Shown one piece after another: positions 7,984-16,055 of a DNA stretch of 64,000 nucleotides; position 1 is the stretch's first letter; every line of letters starts with the position of its first letter. Under the pieces are notes generated by a model. The model worked only from the letters and a program-made list of their open reading frames with translations. It had not been told where the DNA came from and searched no databases. This stretch comes from Mycobacterium sp. GA-0227b (GTDB lineage Bacteria > Actinomycetota > Actinomycetes > Mycobacteriales > Mycobacteriaceae), in assembly GCF_001499855.1 (NCBI RefSeq), contig NZ_LQIK01000031.1, forward strand, positions 62,001 to 126,000, read 5' to 3'. The translations under genes were made by a program, and so were the position numbers.

Positions 7984-9111
7984 TTGGCCATCACCGATGT
8001 CGGTGCGTACACGCACCTGAGCCCGTCGGACATCGAGGCCATCGGCGCCGAGCTGGACGCCATCCGTAGTGACATCGAGGAATCGCTCGGCGAGCACGAC
8101 GCGGCCTACATCCGGCGCACGATCAAGTTCCAACGTGCACTCGAACTGGCGGGGCGGCTGATCCTCGGCTGCAGCCGATCGCGGGCCGGCTGGATGCTCG
8201 GCACCGCGACGTTGGCCTTCGCCAAGTGCGTCGAGAACATGGAGATCGGCCACAACGTGTCCCATGGGCAGTGGGACTGGATGAACGACCCCGAAATCCA
8301 TTCCAACACTTGGGAATGGGACATGGTCGCGGTGTCGTCGCAATGGCGGTACTCGCACAACTACCGCCACCACGTGTACAGCAACGTGGTCGGCGTGGAC
8401 GACGACCTCAGATTCGGCATCATGCGCATCACCCGCGATATTCCGTGGCAGCCCGTCCACCTGCTTCAGCCGCTACGAAACATTCTGCTGGCGAGCATCT
8501 TCGAATGGGGCATCGCGCTGCACGGGGTGCATTCCGAACGGGACCGCGCGGCCGGTGACACGGAACAACTGACGCGGGAGAGGATGACCCTGGTCCGCAA
8601 GATCGCCCGGCAAGCGGTCAAGGACTATGTGCTCTTCCCGGCGCTGAGCGGGCGCCGTTGGCGCAGAAGCCTGGCGGCGAACCTGGTCGCCAACCTGGTG
8701 CGCAACCTGTGGACGTACGTGGTGATCTTCTGTGGGCACTTCCCGGACGGCGCCGAGAAATTCACCGCCGACGTCCTCGACGACGAGAGTCGCGCCGAAT
8801 GGTATCTGCGGCAGATGTTGGGCGCCGCCAACTTCAAGGCCGGCCCGCTGCTGGCTTTTTCCAGCGGAAATCTCTGCTACCAGATCGAACATCACGTCTT
8901 CCCCGACCTGCCGAGCAATCGCTTGGCGGAGATCGCGGTGCGAGTGCGGGCGATCTGCGAGAAGTACGACCTGCCATACACCAGCGGTTCACTGGTGCGC
9001 CAGTATCTGCTGACGCTGCGAACGATCTACAAGTTGGCCCTTCCGGACCGGTTCCTGACGGCGACGAGCGATGACGCACCGGAAACCGCATCGGAGCGCA
9101 AGTTCGCCTGA
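7984..9111 (+). CDS. DesA3-like membrane fatty acid desaturase
   Basis: A 375-aa integral-membrane di-iron fatty acyl-CoA desaturase. All three histidine boxes are present: HNVSH (in GHNVSHGQWDW), HNYRHH and QIEHH (in QIEHHVFPDLPSNRL). The start LAITDVGAYTHL and the end DDAPETASERKFA align well with the ends of M. tuberculosis DesA3, a stearoyl-CoA delta-9 desaturase that makes oleate, but this protein is shorter than the ~427-aa DesA3. The start is a TTG at 7984, supported by the family N-terminus. No partner oxidoreductase gene (as Rv3230c in M. tuberculosis) lies nearby, so electron supply must come from elsewhere. Delta-9 specificity is inference from homology; rapid growers carry several paralogs. 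Confidence 0.88.
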   Translation: MAITDVGAYTHLSPSDIEAIGAELDAIRSDIEESLGEHDAAYIRRTIKFQRALELAGRLILGCSRSRAGWMLGTATLAFAKCVENMEIGHNVSHGQWDWMNDPEIHSNTWEWDMVAVSSQWRYSHNYRHHVYSNVVGVDDDLRFGIMRITRDIPWQPVHLLQPLRNILLASIFEWGIALHGVHSERDRAAGDTEQLTRERMTLVRKIARQAVKDYVLFPALSGRRWRRSLAANLVANLVRNLWTYVVIFCGHFPDGAEKFTADVLDDESRAEWYLRQMLGAANFKAGPLLAFSSGNLCYQIEHHVFPDLPSNRLAEIAVRVRAICEKYDLPYTSGSLVRQYLLTLRTIYKLALPDRFLTATSDDAPETASERKFA

Positions 9112-9119
9112 CCAGGCGA

Positions 9120-10754
9120 TCAGTTCACGAGCGACAACGCATGCGCGCGGCGCAACTTGCCCGACGGCGTCTTGGGGATCATGCCCGGCTCCAGCACCAC
9201 CACGTTGCGGGGCCGGACGTCGACTTCGGCGAACACCTCGTGGGCGACCTGCCGCTCGATGCGACGCACTTCGGCGGCGTCGGCGAAATCCTTGCATTCC
9301 ACCGCCACCGCAAACGCCTCCCGCGACAACCCCGCATCCAGCCGCACGGCGACGGCGCAACCCGGCCGTACCCCGTCGACCCGGCCCGCGGCCCGCTCGA
9401 TGTCGGTCGGATAGATGTTGCGACCGGCCATGATGATGACGTCCTTGAGGCGCCCACACACCACCACCTCACCGTCCTCGGTGAGGTAGCCGAGGTCGCC
9501 GGTGTCGTACCAGCCGCGCTCGTCCTGCGCCGGGATGAACCCGGCCCGCGTGGTGTAGCCCCTGGTCACCGGATCGCCGCGGACCTCGATGACGCCGACG
9601 CCGCGCGGCGGCAGGGCCGCACCGTCCTCGTCGATCACCCGCACCTCGAGGCAGTCCAACGGCTTGCCGAGCTTGACCAGCCGCCGCGTGTGTCCCTTGG
9701 TCGCGGGCACCGCTCGATGCAGCACCGCCAGCAGGTCGGCGTCGATTTCGTCGACGGCCATCCCGCGACCGCATGCGGAGAACGACACGGCCACCGTCGC
9801 CTCGGCCATCCCGTACGCCGGCACGATCGCCTCGGGCCGCAACCCGAACGGGGCGCCGGCCTCGCAGAGGTCCTCGACGTCGAGCGGGTCCACCTGCTCG
9901 GCGCCCGACAACGCCCAACGCAGCGAGGAAAGATCGAACTCGCCCGGCGTGGCCACCCGGCGCAGTCGCTTGGCGAAAAGCGTGTAGGCAAAGTTCGGCG
10001 CCGCGGTCATGGTGCCCTTGTACTTGTCAATCAGCTTGGCCCACAACAACGTATCGCGTAGGAAGTCGATCGGTGTGACCTTCACCAGCTCGGCGCCGAA
10101 GTACATCGGCACCGTCAGATAGCCGGTCATCCCCATATCGTGGAAGCAGGGCAGCCAACTGATGATCACGTCGGAATGGATGTCGAAATCGCAGCCGACC
10201 GTCATGGCCTCGGCGTTGGCCACGATGTTGGCGTGCGTGATCTGAACGGCCTTGGGGGAACCCGTGGATCCCGACGTCAGCTGCATCAGCGCGACGTCGT
10301 CGTCGGTGGTCTCGATCGGGTCGATGGACTCGCCCGCCAGCAGCGACTCGATGGTCAGCACGGTCATGCCGAGGCCGGCCAGCACGGGTGCGGCCGCCAT
10401 GAACGGCTCGCTGATGACGACGGCCTTCGCCGAGATCATCTTGATCACGGCGGTGGTTTCCTCGGCCCAGCGCATCAGATCGGTGCGTGGCGTGGGTTGA
10501 TGCAGCATGGTCAGACTGGCGCCGCGCATCCAGATGCCCTGGGCGGTCGGCGCGATCTCGACGGGTGCGCCGGCCAGCACGGCGATCGCATCGCCGTGGC
10601 CGATGCCCGCCGCGGCCAGTCCGCCCGAAATCCGGCTGGCGCGTTGGTTCACTTCGGCCCAGGTGTGCTTGACGGGGGCATCCGGTTCGCCGGTGACCAT
10701 CCCGTTCGTGCTCCACCGGGCGTTCTGGTACATGGTCTCGGTAAATTGACTCAC
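9120..10754 (-). CDS. Fatty acyl-AMP ligase (FadD family)
   Basis: A 544-aa adenylate-forming enzyme. It shows the P-loop LTSGSTGSPKAV, the A5-type YGMAEATVA segment, the Y.TGDLGY motif, and the C-terminal catalytic lysine in TPSGKLRR. RNIYPTDIE and PCFHDMGM are characteristic of the fatty acyl-AMP ligase (FAAL) branch, which transfers activated acyl chains to polyketide synthases or carrier proteins rather than CoA. No PKS is in the window, so the acceptor is unknown. Its 3' end faces the desaturase gene 9 bp away, convergently. It is in the same orientation as the sulfatase upstream, with a 192-bp gap containing a palindrome, so it is probably a separate transcript. Confidence 0.85.
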   Translation of the reverse strand: MSQFTETMYQNARWSTNGMVTGEPDAPVKHTWAEVNQRASRISGGLAAAGIGHGDAIAVLAGAPVEIAPTAQGIWMRGASLTMLHQPTPRTDLMRWAEETTAVIKMISAKAVVISEPFMAAAPVLAGLGMTVLTIESLLAGESIDPIETTDDDVALMQLTSGSTGSPKAVQITHANIVANAEAMTVGCDFDIHSDVIISWLPCFHDMGMTGYLTVPMYFGAELVKVTPIDFLRDTLLWAKLIDKYKGTMTAAPNFAYTLFAKRLRRVATPGEFDLSSLRWALSGAEQVDPLDVEDLCEAGAPFGLRPEAIVPAYGMAEATVAVSFSACGRGMAVDEIDADLLAVLHRAVPATKGHTRRLVKLGKPLDCLEVRVIDEDGAALPPRGVGVIEVRGDPVTRGYTTRAGFIPAQDERGWYDTGDLGYLTEDGEVVVCGRLKDVIIMAGRNIYPTDIERAAGRVDGVRPGCAVAVRLDAGLSREAFAVAVECKDFADAAEVRRIERQVAHEVFAEVDVRPRNVVVLEPGMIPKTPSGKLRRAHALSLVN

Positions 10755-10852
10755 GACAGTCCTTCAGGCCCCCGGGCGTGGCGACGCCATGTGTAGGTGT
10801 TTGCGGTGGTCCGGCCGGTTTCGCCGGTCCCTCTCGGTTACCTAGTGGTCCA

Positions 10853-10870
10853 TCGCTTCGGCCGAAGCGA
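10853..10870. promoter_or_regulatory. Perfect 18-bp palindrome upstream of the FAAL gene
   Basis: TCGCTTCGGCCGAAGCGA is self-complementary over all 18 bases. It lies 98 bp upstream of the fatty acyl-AMP ligase start and 77 bp after the sulfatase stop. It could be an operator for the ligase or a terminator hairpin for the sulfatase operon; the sequence does not decide. Other GC-rich short inverted repeats (CCGGC...GCCGG) lie nearby. Confidence 0.45.
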
Positions 10871-10946
10871 GGTGCGGAGCGTGTCAGGCCTCCCGACTGT
10901 ACCCACCCGCTGCCCGCTGGTGAAGACAGCGCGCCGAGGTGGCTGA

Positions 10947-12770
10947 TCAAAGATCGTGCGACGCCCTTCGATCGCGGCCGAATAGCCGTCGGATCAGCCC
11001 GATCTGCGCGGCGGGCGTCTTGCGGGGCGTGTACGGCCACGGATTGTTCCGTTCGGGGACGGATGTCGCACGCGCCTGCTTGAGCTGCATCCGCAGGTGC
11101 CGGCGTAGCTCGTGCAGCTCCGGGTCGGCCCATCGGTTGTCGGCCTCGGCCGGGTCCGCGGTCAGGTCGTACAGCTCCCACTGGTCGTCGAGCGGCTCGG
11201 TGCGGTAGCTCTCGCCGCCCATGCCGCTCGCTGCGAGATGGCGCACCCCGGGCTCGGTCCACGTCGCCGGATCGTCGAAGGTGCGCACCAGTTTCCACAA
11301 GTGACCCAGTCCGCCGTCGGCGTCTTCGCGGTCGACCCGCAGCACCAACCCTTCGAAGTTCGACGCCACGTGCTCCGGTACCCGGATCCGCAGGGGCGCA
11401 GGCGGATTCGTCGTCCGCTTCAAGCGACGAGCCAGACCGGACGCGCCGGTGTCGCCTTCGAGCACGTTGTCGCGCGTCATCAGATACACCGCCCGCCCCT
11501 CGTCTGCCGGCGCACCGTCCACGACCGGCATCAAGTTGCGGCCCGGCAGGTCGTGCACCTCGGTGAACGTGTCGGCCAGCGTCGCCGCCACCTCCTGGAC
11601 GTCGACACCGGCCGCGCCGAGCAGCGTCGGCACGATGTCGACGTGTGACGTCGGGGCCGTCACCGTGCGCGCCGTGGTCGCGTCGGGCCCGATCCGCGCG
11701 ACGACGAACGGCACCCGCGTCGCCTCGTCGTACAGGTTGAACCACTTCTGGTGCAGGCCGCCGTGGGCGCCCAGCAGGTCGCCGTGATCGGCCGTGCGTA
11801 CCAGCACCGCGTGCTCCGAACCGCCCTCGGTCACGGCGCGCCGCACGCGGTCGATCGGCGCGTCGACCTCGGCGTGCAGCCGGTAGTACAGGTCGCGGTA
11901 CTGCTGCGCCTTGCGGGTATAGGTGCGGTCGACGGCCGGCGCGGGACCGTAGCCCGAGTAGTACGCCTCGCGGAACGCGATCTGCGCGGCGGGTTTGGTC
12001 GACAGGTCCTCGTCGGCCGTCGGCGCCGGTGGCACCGGCGGCGGGTCCAGCGGCGATGGGCGCACCGGGTTGCGCCGCTGCCACGCCGGGAACAGCACGA
12101 TGTCGTGCGGGTTGACGAAGCTGGCGACCAGCAGGAACGGGCGCAGGGCCTCGGCGTATCCGGCGCGACGCCGCGCATAGCGGTCGTTGAGCCACGCCAC
12201 CACCCGGTCGGCGATCAGCGGGTCGCGCCGAATCCCCGCGTTGGCCAGCGGCGCACCGTGTGGCTCCGGGCCGACCCACCCCGAAAAGCCGTACGGGGCA
12301 AGCGGATCGGCGTCGAGGTAGCGCTGTACGGCTTTCGGGTCGATGACACCGTTGGCGTCGTTGGTTGCCAACGGCTGACCGGTCGCGGGGTCGGTCAGGT
12401 CGGCGTGCGAAATGTGCCACTTGCCGTCGTAGTGGGTGTCGTATCCGGCCGCGCGGAACCAGTTGCCCAGCGTCGGCACCTCGTTGCGGCGCAGCCAGCG
12501 CATGCGGGAGTCGTCGTAGACCTTGCCGATGCCGTCGGTCTGTGTGACGCCGTGCAGGTCGGGGTAGTGGCCGGTGAAGATCGTCGGGCGGCTGGGCACA
12601 CAGGCCAGCGAGCCGGTGTAGTGCCGCTGAAAGCTCACGCCGTGCTCGTCGAACCAGTTGCGGCCGGGCAACGTTCGGTCCCGCCATGCGAGGACTTCGG
12701 GCGACTCGTACGGCGGAACCGCGCGCTCCTCGTCGGTCATCACGATGATGATGTCGGGGCGCTCGGTCAT
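10947..12770 (-). CDS. Sulfatase (type I, formylglycine-dependent family)
   Basis: A 607-aa sulfatase/alkaline phosphatase-superfamily enzyme. The sulfatase signature C-x-P-S-R is present as CVPSRPTIFTGHYP, whose cysteine is normally converted to formylglycine. The metal-binding opening IIIVMTDEER, GKWH and DHGDLLGAHGG are the other expected blocks. It should hydrolyse a sulfate ester; the substrate is unknown. No signal peptide is visible. The start is the ATG at 12770 because the longer ORF overlaps the preceding gene; TCAT at 12767-12770 gives an ATGA stop/start overlap with the SRPBCC gene, so the two are translationally coupled. Confidence 0.85.
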   Translation of the reverse strand: MTERPDIIIVMTDEERAVPPYESPEVLAWRDRTLPGRNWFDEHGVSFQRHYTGSLACVPSRPTIFTGHYPDLHGVTQTDGIGKVYDDSRMRWLRRNEVPTLGNWFRAAGYDTHYDGKWHISHADLTDPATGQPLATNDANGVIDPKAVQRYLDADPLAPYGFSGWVGPEPHGAPLANAGIRRDPLIADRVVAWLNDRYARRRAGYAEALRPFLLVASFVNPHDIVLFPAWQRRNPVRPSPLDPPPVPPAPTADEDLSTKPAAQIAFREAYYSGYGPAPAVDRTYTRKAQQYRDLYYRLHAEVDAPIDRVRRAVTEGGSEHAVLVRTADHGDLLGAHGGLHQKWFNLYDEATRVPFVVARIGPDATTARTVTAPTSHVDIVPTLLGAAGVDVQEVAATLADTFTEVHDLPGRNLMPVVDGAPADEGRAVYLMTRDNVLEGDTGASGLARRLKRTTNPPAPLRIRVPEHVASNFEGLVLRVDREDADGGLGHLWKLVRTFDDPATWTEPGVRHLAASGMGGESYRTEPLDDQWELYDLTADPAEADNRWADPELHELRRHLRMQLKQARATSVPERNNPWPYTPRKTPAAQIGLIRRLFGRDRRASHDL

Positions 12771-13216
12771 GAGGTCTTCTCCAATCGTTTCGCCAACGCG
12801 GCGAGCATGGCGTCGGATCCGCGGGCCAATGCCTGGCACGCCAGCCGTTCGACGAGTTGTTGCGTTCTGCCGCGGCCCTTTCGGACGGTGCTGGTGATCG
12901 TCACGACGGTCTCGCCGCCGCCGGTGGCCTCGATGGTCCAGCGGTTGCCGGCATTGCCCAGGACTTTGGGCAGGCCCTCGATGTCATAGGCGAGGACGTA
13001 CTGCGGGTCGCACTCGGTGATGCGTTCGACCAAGGTGTTGCGGCCGATCTGCACGCGGCGGGTCGTGCCGACCATCGCGCCGTCGGCACCGCGCGTGAGG
13101 ATGCAGGAGTGGTCGACCTTGTCGAGCCACGAGGCGAGATCGCCGAAATCGGCCAGCACGTCCCAGATCTGCGTCGGTGTCGCCGCGATGACGCGGCTGC
13201 GGTCGATCTCGGCCAC
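12767..13216 (-). CDS. SRPBCC (START-like) family protein
   Basis: A 149-aa polyketide-cyclase/dehydrase-like START-fold protein, recognised by the opening DRSRVIAATPTQIWDVLADF, the central W-D-hydrophobic pattern and the long C-terminal helix (TQQLVERLACQALARGSDAMLAA region). These proteins form a helix-grip cavity that binds hydrophobic ligands. The function is unassigned. It is translationally coupled to the downstream sulfatase by a 4-bp overlap, which suggests a shared small-molecule substrate (inference). Confidence 0.8.
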   Translation of the reverse strand: MAEIDRSRVIAATPTQIWDVLADFGDLASWLDKVDHSCILTRGADGAMVGTTRRVQIGRNTLVERITECDPQYVLAYDIEGLPKVLGNAGNRWTIEATGGGETVVTITSTVRKGRGRTQQLVERLACQALARGSDAMLAALAKRLEKTS

Positions 13217-13267
13217 GGCCCCACCGTACGCGCAATCGATGTCGGAATCAGGCGACTTCGGCGACCC

Positions 13268-14314
13268 TTACCGCAGCTGCGCGACGAGCGCGTCGGTCAC
13301 CTCGGACGTCGACGCCCGGCCGCCGAGATCGGCCGTGCGGGTCTGCGGCGTGGCCAGCGTCGACTCGACAGCCGCCATCACCTCTGCCGCGGCGGCTTCG
13401 TGCCCGAGGTGTTCGAGCATCAGCGCCGCCGACCACACCGCCCCGACCGGGTTGGCGATGCCTTGGCCGGCGATGTCGGGCGCCGAACCGTGTACCGGTT
13501 CGAACATCGACGGGTACTGCTTGGTGGGATCCAGATTCGCCGACGGCGCGATCCCGATCGAGCCGGCGACCGCGGCTGCGAGGTCACTGAGGATGTCGCC
13601 GAACAGGTTTGAGCCCACCACCACGTCGAAGCGCTGCGGCTGCAGCACGAATTTCGCGGCCAGCGCGTCGATGTGCTCACTGTCGAACCGAACATCCGGG
13701 AAGTGCGACGCCCGTTCGGCCACCACCTCGTTCCAGAACGGCAGCGTGTGCACGATGCCGTTCGATTTCGTCGCTGACGTCACGTAGCGGCGTCTGCTGC
13801 GCGCCAGCTCGAACGCGAAGTCGGCGATGCGACTCACCCCGACCCGCGTGAAAACCGACTCCTGCACGGCCATCTCGTCGGGAAAGCCTCGGTTCAGCCG
13901 CCCGCCGATCTCGCTGTACTCACCTTCGACGTTCTCGCGGACCACGACGAAGTCGACGTCCTCCGCCGTCCGTAACGGGCTTTCGACACCGTCGAACACC
14001 CGGATCGGCCGCAGGTTCACGTACTGGCGGAAGGCCCGGCGGATCGGGATCAGCAAGCCCCACAGCGACACGTGATCCGGAACTCCGGGCCAGCCGACCG
14101 CGCCGAGCAGGATCGTGTCGAATCCGCGCAGCGTGTCGATCCCGTCGGCGGGCATCATCGCGCCTTCGTTCTGGTAGCGCCGACATGACCAGTCGAACTC
14201 GGCGTAGGACAACGCGATACCGTGCTTTGCCGCGACCGCGTCGAGCACCTGGCGCGCCGACGCGATCACCTCCGTGCCGATCCCGTCGCCCGGGATGACC
14301 GCGATGTCGCTCAT
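13268..14314 (-). CDS. Isocitrate/isopropylmalate dehydrogenase family enzyme, probable tartrate dehydrogenase
   Basis: A 348-aa NAD- and metal-dependent beta-decarboxylating dehydrogenase. It opens with IAVIPGDGIGTEV, has the LLGAVG strand, the substrate-binding LRPIRVF and VVRENVEGEYS motifs, and the metal/cofactor blocks VVGSNLFGDILSD and FEPVHGSAPDIAG. VRENVEGEYSEIGG and the length favour the tartrate dehydrogenase/decarboxylase (TtuC/D-malate) branch over LeuB. The start at ATG 14314 gives an ATGA overlap (14311-14314) with the upstream dicarboxylate transporter stop. Together they look like an uptake-and-oxidation unit for tartrate or D-malate; which of these is used is not resolved. 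Confidence 0.82.
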   Translation of the reverse strand: MSDIAVIPGDGIGTEVIASARQVLDAVAAKHGIALSYAEFDWSCRRYQNEGAMMPADGIDTLRGFDTILLGAVGWPGVPDHVSLWGLLIPIRRAFRQYVNLRPIRVFDGVESPLRTAEDVDFVVVRENVEGEYSEIGGRLNRGFPDEMAVQESVFTRVGVSRIADFAFELARSRRRYVTSATKSNGIVHTLPFWNEVVAERASHFPDVRFDSEHIDALAAKFVLQPQRFDVVVGSNLFGDILSDLAAAVAGSIGIAPSANLDPTKQYPSMFEPVHGSAPDIAGQGIANPVGAVWSAALMLEHLGHEAAAAEVMAAVESTLATPQTRTADLGGRASTSEVTDALVAQLR

Positions 14315-15915
14315 GTACCCAGCCCCAGCAGGCCGATCATCATCGGCAGGAAGATGATGATCAGGATCGCGCCCGCGATGTCGAACGTGATGCCGGACCG
14401 GATCATCTTCGTGATCGGCACGACGCCCGAGCCGTAGACGATCGCGTTCTGCGGCGTCGACACCGGCAGCATGAAGCCGAACGACGCAGCGAATGTCGCT
14501 GCCAGCGCCGGCACGAACGGGTTCACCCCGGCGGCGACGGCCACCGGAATGATGATCGGCACCACCACCGCCGCCGACGCGGTGTTGCTGGTCGTCTCCG
14601 ACACGACAATCGCCAACAGCACCGCGAACACCGTGATCGCGACGCTGCTCGACAGGCCGAGCGCATCGTCGACCGACGTTCCGATGGTCTCGGCCAGGCC
14701 GGTCGACGAGATCAGTGAACCGAAGATGATGCCCGTGCCGAACAGGATGATTGTGCCCCAGTCGATTTCGGCCGCATCTTTCCAGCGCAGCGTGAACTCG
14801 CGGCTCTGCCAGTCGGTGGGCAGCAGGAACAGCAGCGACGCGCCGAACACGGCGACCACGCCTTCGTCCAACCGGTCGCTGACGAACTCGTACACATCCG
14901 ATTCGGTGCCCGCGACCAGCGCGAAGATGCCGGGCAGGATCCACAGTGTCACCGTGACGCCGAACGCGATCAGCGTGTTCTTCTCCGCCCGCGACAGCTT
15001 GCCCAGCTTCTTCCGTTCGCCGGCCACATACTCGGCGACGCCGTCGATCCGTTTGATCTCGGGCTTGTTCAGCCGCAACAGGACAAGTGCCAGCAGTGCG
15101 AACATCATGAGGCAGATGGGAATCGCCATCACCATCCACTGGCCGAAGCTGATCCGTTCACCGGTGGCTTCTTCGATCAGCCCGCGGCCGATCAGGTTGG
15201 GCGGACTGCCGACCGGAGTGAGCAGGCCGCCGACGCTGGCGCCGTAGGCGAGCATCAGCATCAGGGCCGCACCCACCCGCAGCCGCTGCGGGTCGAAGTC
15301 GGCTTCGACGTCGCCGCGCTGTTGCAGCAGCTTGGCTATGACGGACAGGATGCCGATGGCCGTCGGCAACAGCATCGCCACCGTCGCGGTGTTCGACACG
15401 AACGCCGACAGCAGACATGTGATCGCGCCGAACGCGATGATCACCCCGGTCGTCGAGCGGCCGGCGCGCGGCAACGCCAGGATGCGGAACGCGAACCGCC
15501 GGGCCACACCGTGTTTGAGCATGGCCTGGGCGAGGATGAATGCGCCGATGAACGTGAAGATCGTCGATGACCCGAACGGGCCGAGCACGTCGTCGACCGG
15601 TGCGACACCGAGGAAGACCGCGACCGCGACGCCGAGCAGGCCGCCGATCGGAATCGGCACCGCCTCGCTGATCCACAGCGCGATCACGCCGAGCAGCACG
15701 GCGGCCAGCACCTGCTGTTCGCGCGGAATGTCGATCGGCAGGACGAGGAAGACGACGGTCAGCAGCGGGGCGAGGAACAGCCCGACCGTGCGCCGGGCCT
15801 TCTCGAACCGTTCCTCGCGGGGGGACAGCTTCTGCTCGCCGAGACTCCGGTACGTCGCGCTGCCGAGTAGGGCCTTGTCGACGTCAGTCGGCGTGACGTG
15901 GTTCTCCGCGGTCAT
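14311..15915 (-). CDS. DASS/SLC13-family divalent anion:Na+ symporter
   Basis: A 534-aa inner-membrane transporter with about 11-12 hydrophobic segments after a charged ~50-residue N-terminal tail. The two family motifs are present: SNTATVAMLLP in the first half and SETTSNTASAAVVVP in the second, the SNT repeats that form the Na+ and carboxylate sites of VcINDY-type carriers. ISEAVPIP is also typical. Likely imports C4-dicarboxylates. ATG 15915 is preferred to the upstream 15957 start, which adds a non-conserved leader. It is translationally coupled to the dehydrogenase gene, so the substrate is likely a 2-hydroxy-dicarboxylate such as tartrate or malate. Confidence 0.88.
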   Translation of the reverse strand: MTAENHVTPTDVDKALLGSATYRSLGEQKLSPREERFEKARRTVGLFLAPLLTVVFLVLPIDIPREQQVLAAVLLGVIALWISEAVPIPIGGLLGVAVAVFLGVAPVDDVLGPFGSSTIFTFIGAFILAQAMLKHGVARRFAFRILALPRAGRSTTGVIIAFGAITCLLSAFVSNTATVAMLLPTAIGILSVIAKLLQQRGDVEADFDPQRLRVGAALMLMLAYGASVGGLLTPVGSPPNLIGRGLIEEATGERISFGQWMVMAIPICLMMFALLALVLLRLNKPEIKRIDGVAEYVAGERKKLGKLSRAEKNTLIAFGVTVTLWILPGIFALVAGTESDVYEFVSDRLDEGVVAVFGASLLFLLPTDWQSREFTLRWKDAAEIDWGTIILFGTGIIFGSLISSTGLAETIGTSVDDALGLSSSVAITVFAVLLAIVVSETTSNTASAAVVVPIIIPVAVAAGVNPFVPALAATFAASFGFMLPVSTPQNAIVYGSGVVPITKMIRSGITFDIAGAILIIIFLPMMIGLLGLGT

Positions 15916-15965
15916 CACAGGCTCCGTCCACCCGGGCTGGCGTATGCGCGACACCACAGTCGCAT

Positions 15966-16026
15966 GCCGAGCGCTCAGCTACGTACGGTTTCGACGCGAA
16001 AATCCGTATCTGAGTGAGCGCTCGGC
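15966..16026. repeat. 61-bp palindromic element (family shared with 57237-57297)
   Basis: Perfect 12-bp arms (GCCGAGCGCTCA at 15966-15977 and its complement at 16015-16026) flank a 37-base interior with further pairing (TACGG/CCGTA). The element is the same length as the one at 57237-57297 and shares the GCCGAG...CTCGGC ends and an internal CGAAAAT. It sits between the recD stop and the transporter start, so in transcripts of the recCBD operon it would act as a strong hairpin and may serve as the terminator. Confidence 0.7.
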
Positions 16027-16055
16027 GGGCAAAGCTGGGCGCTCGGCGGAAAGGG

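Noticed and set aside
10027..12687. Open minus-strand frame of 886 aa across the fatty acyl-AMP ligase and sulfatase genes
   Set aside because: Arg/Pro/Ala-rich shadow frame, a known effect of high GC. The true frames contain clear catalytic motifs of two enzymes.
14315..15139. N-terminal extension of the tartrate dehydrogenase frame
   Set aside because: Arg-rich shadow of the transporter gene; the family start is the ATG at 14314 coupled to the transporter stop.
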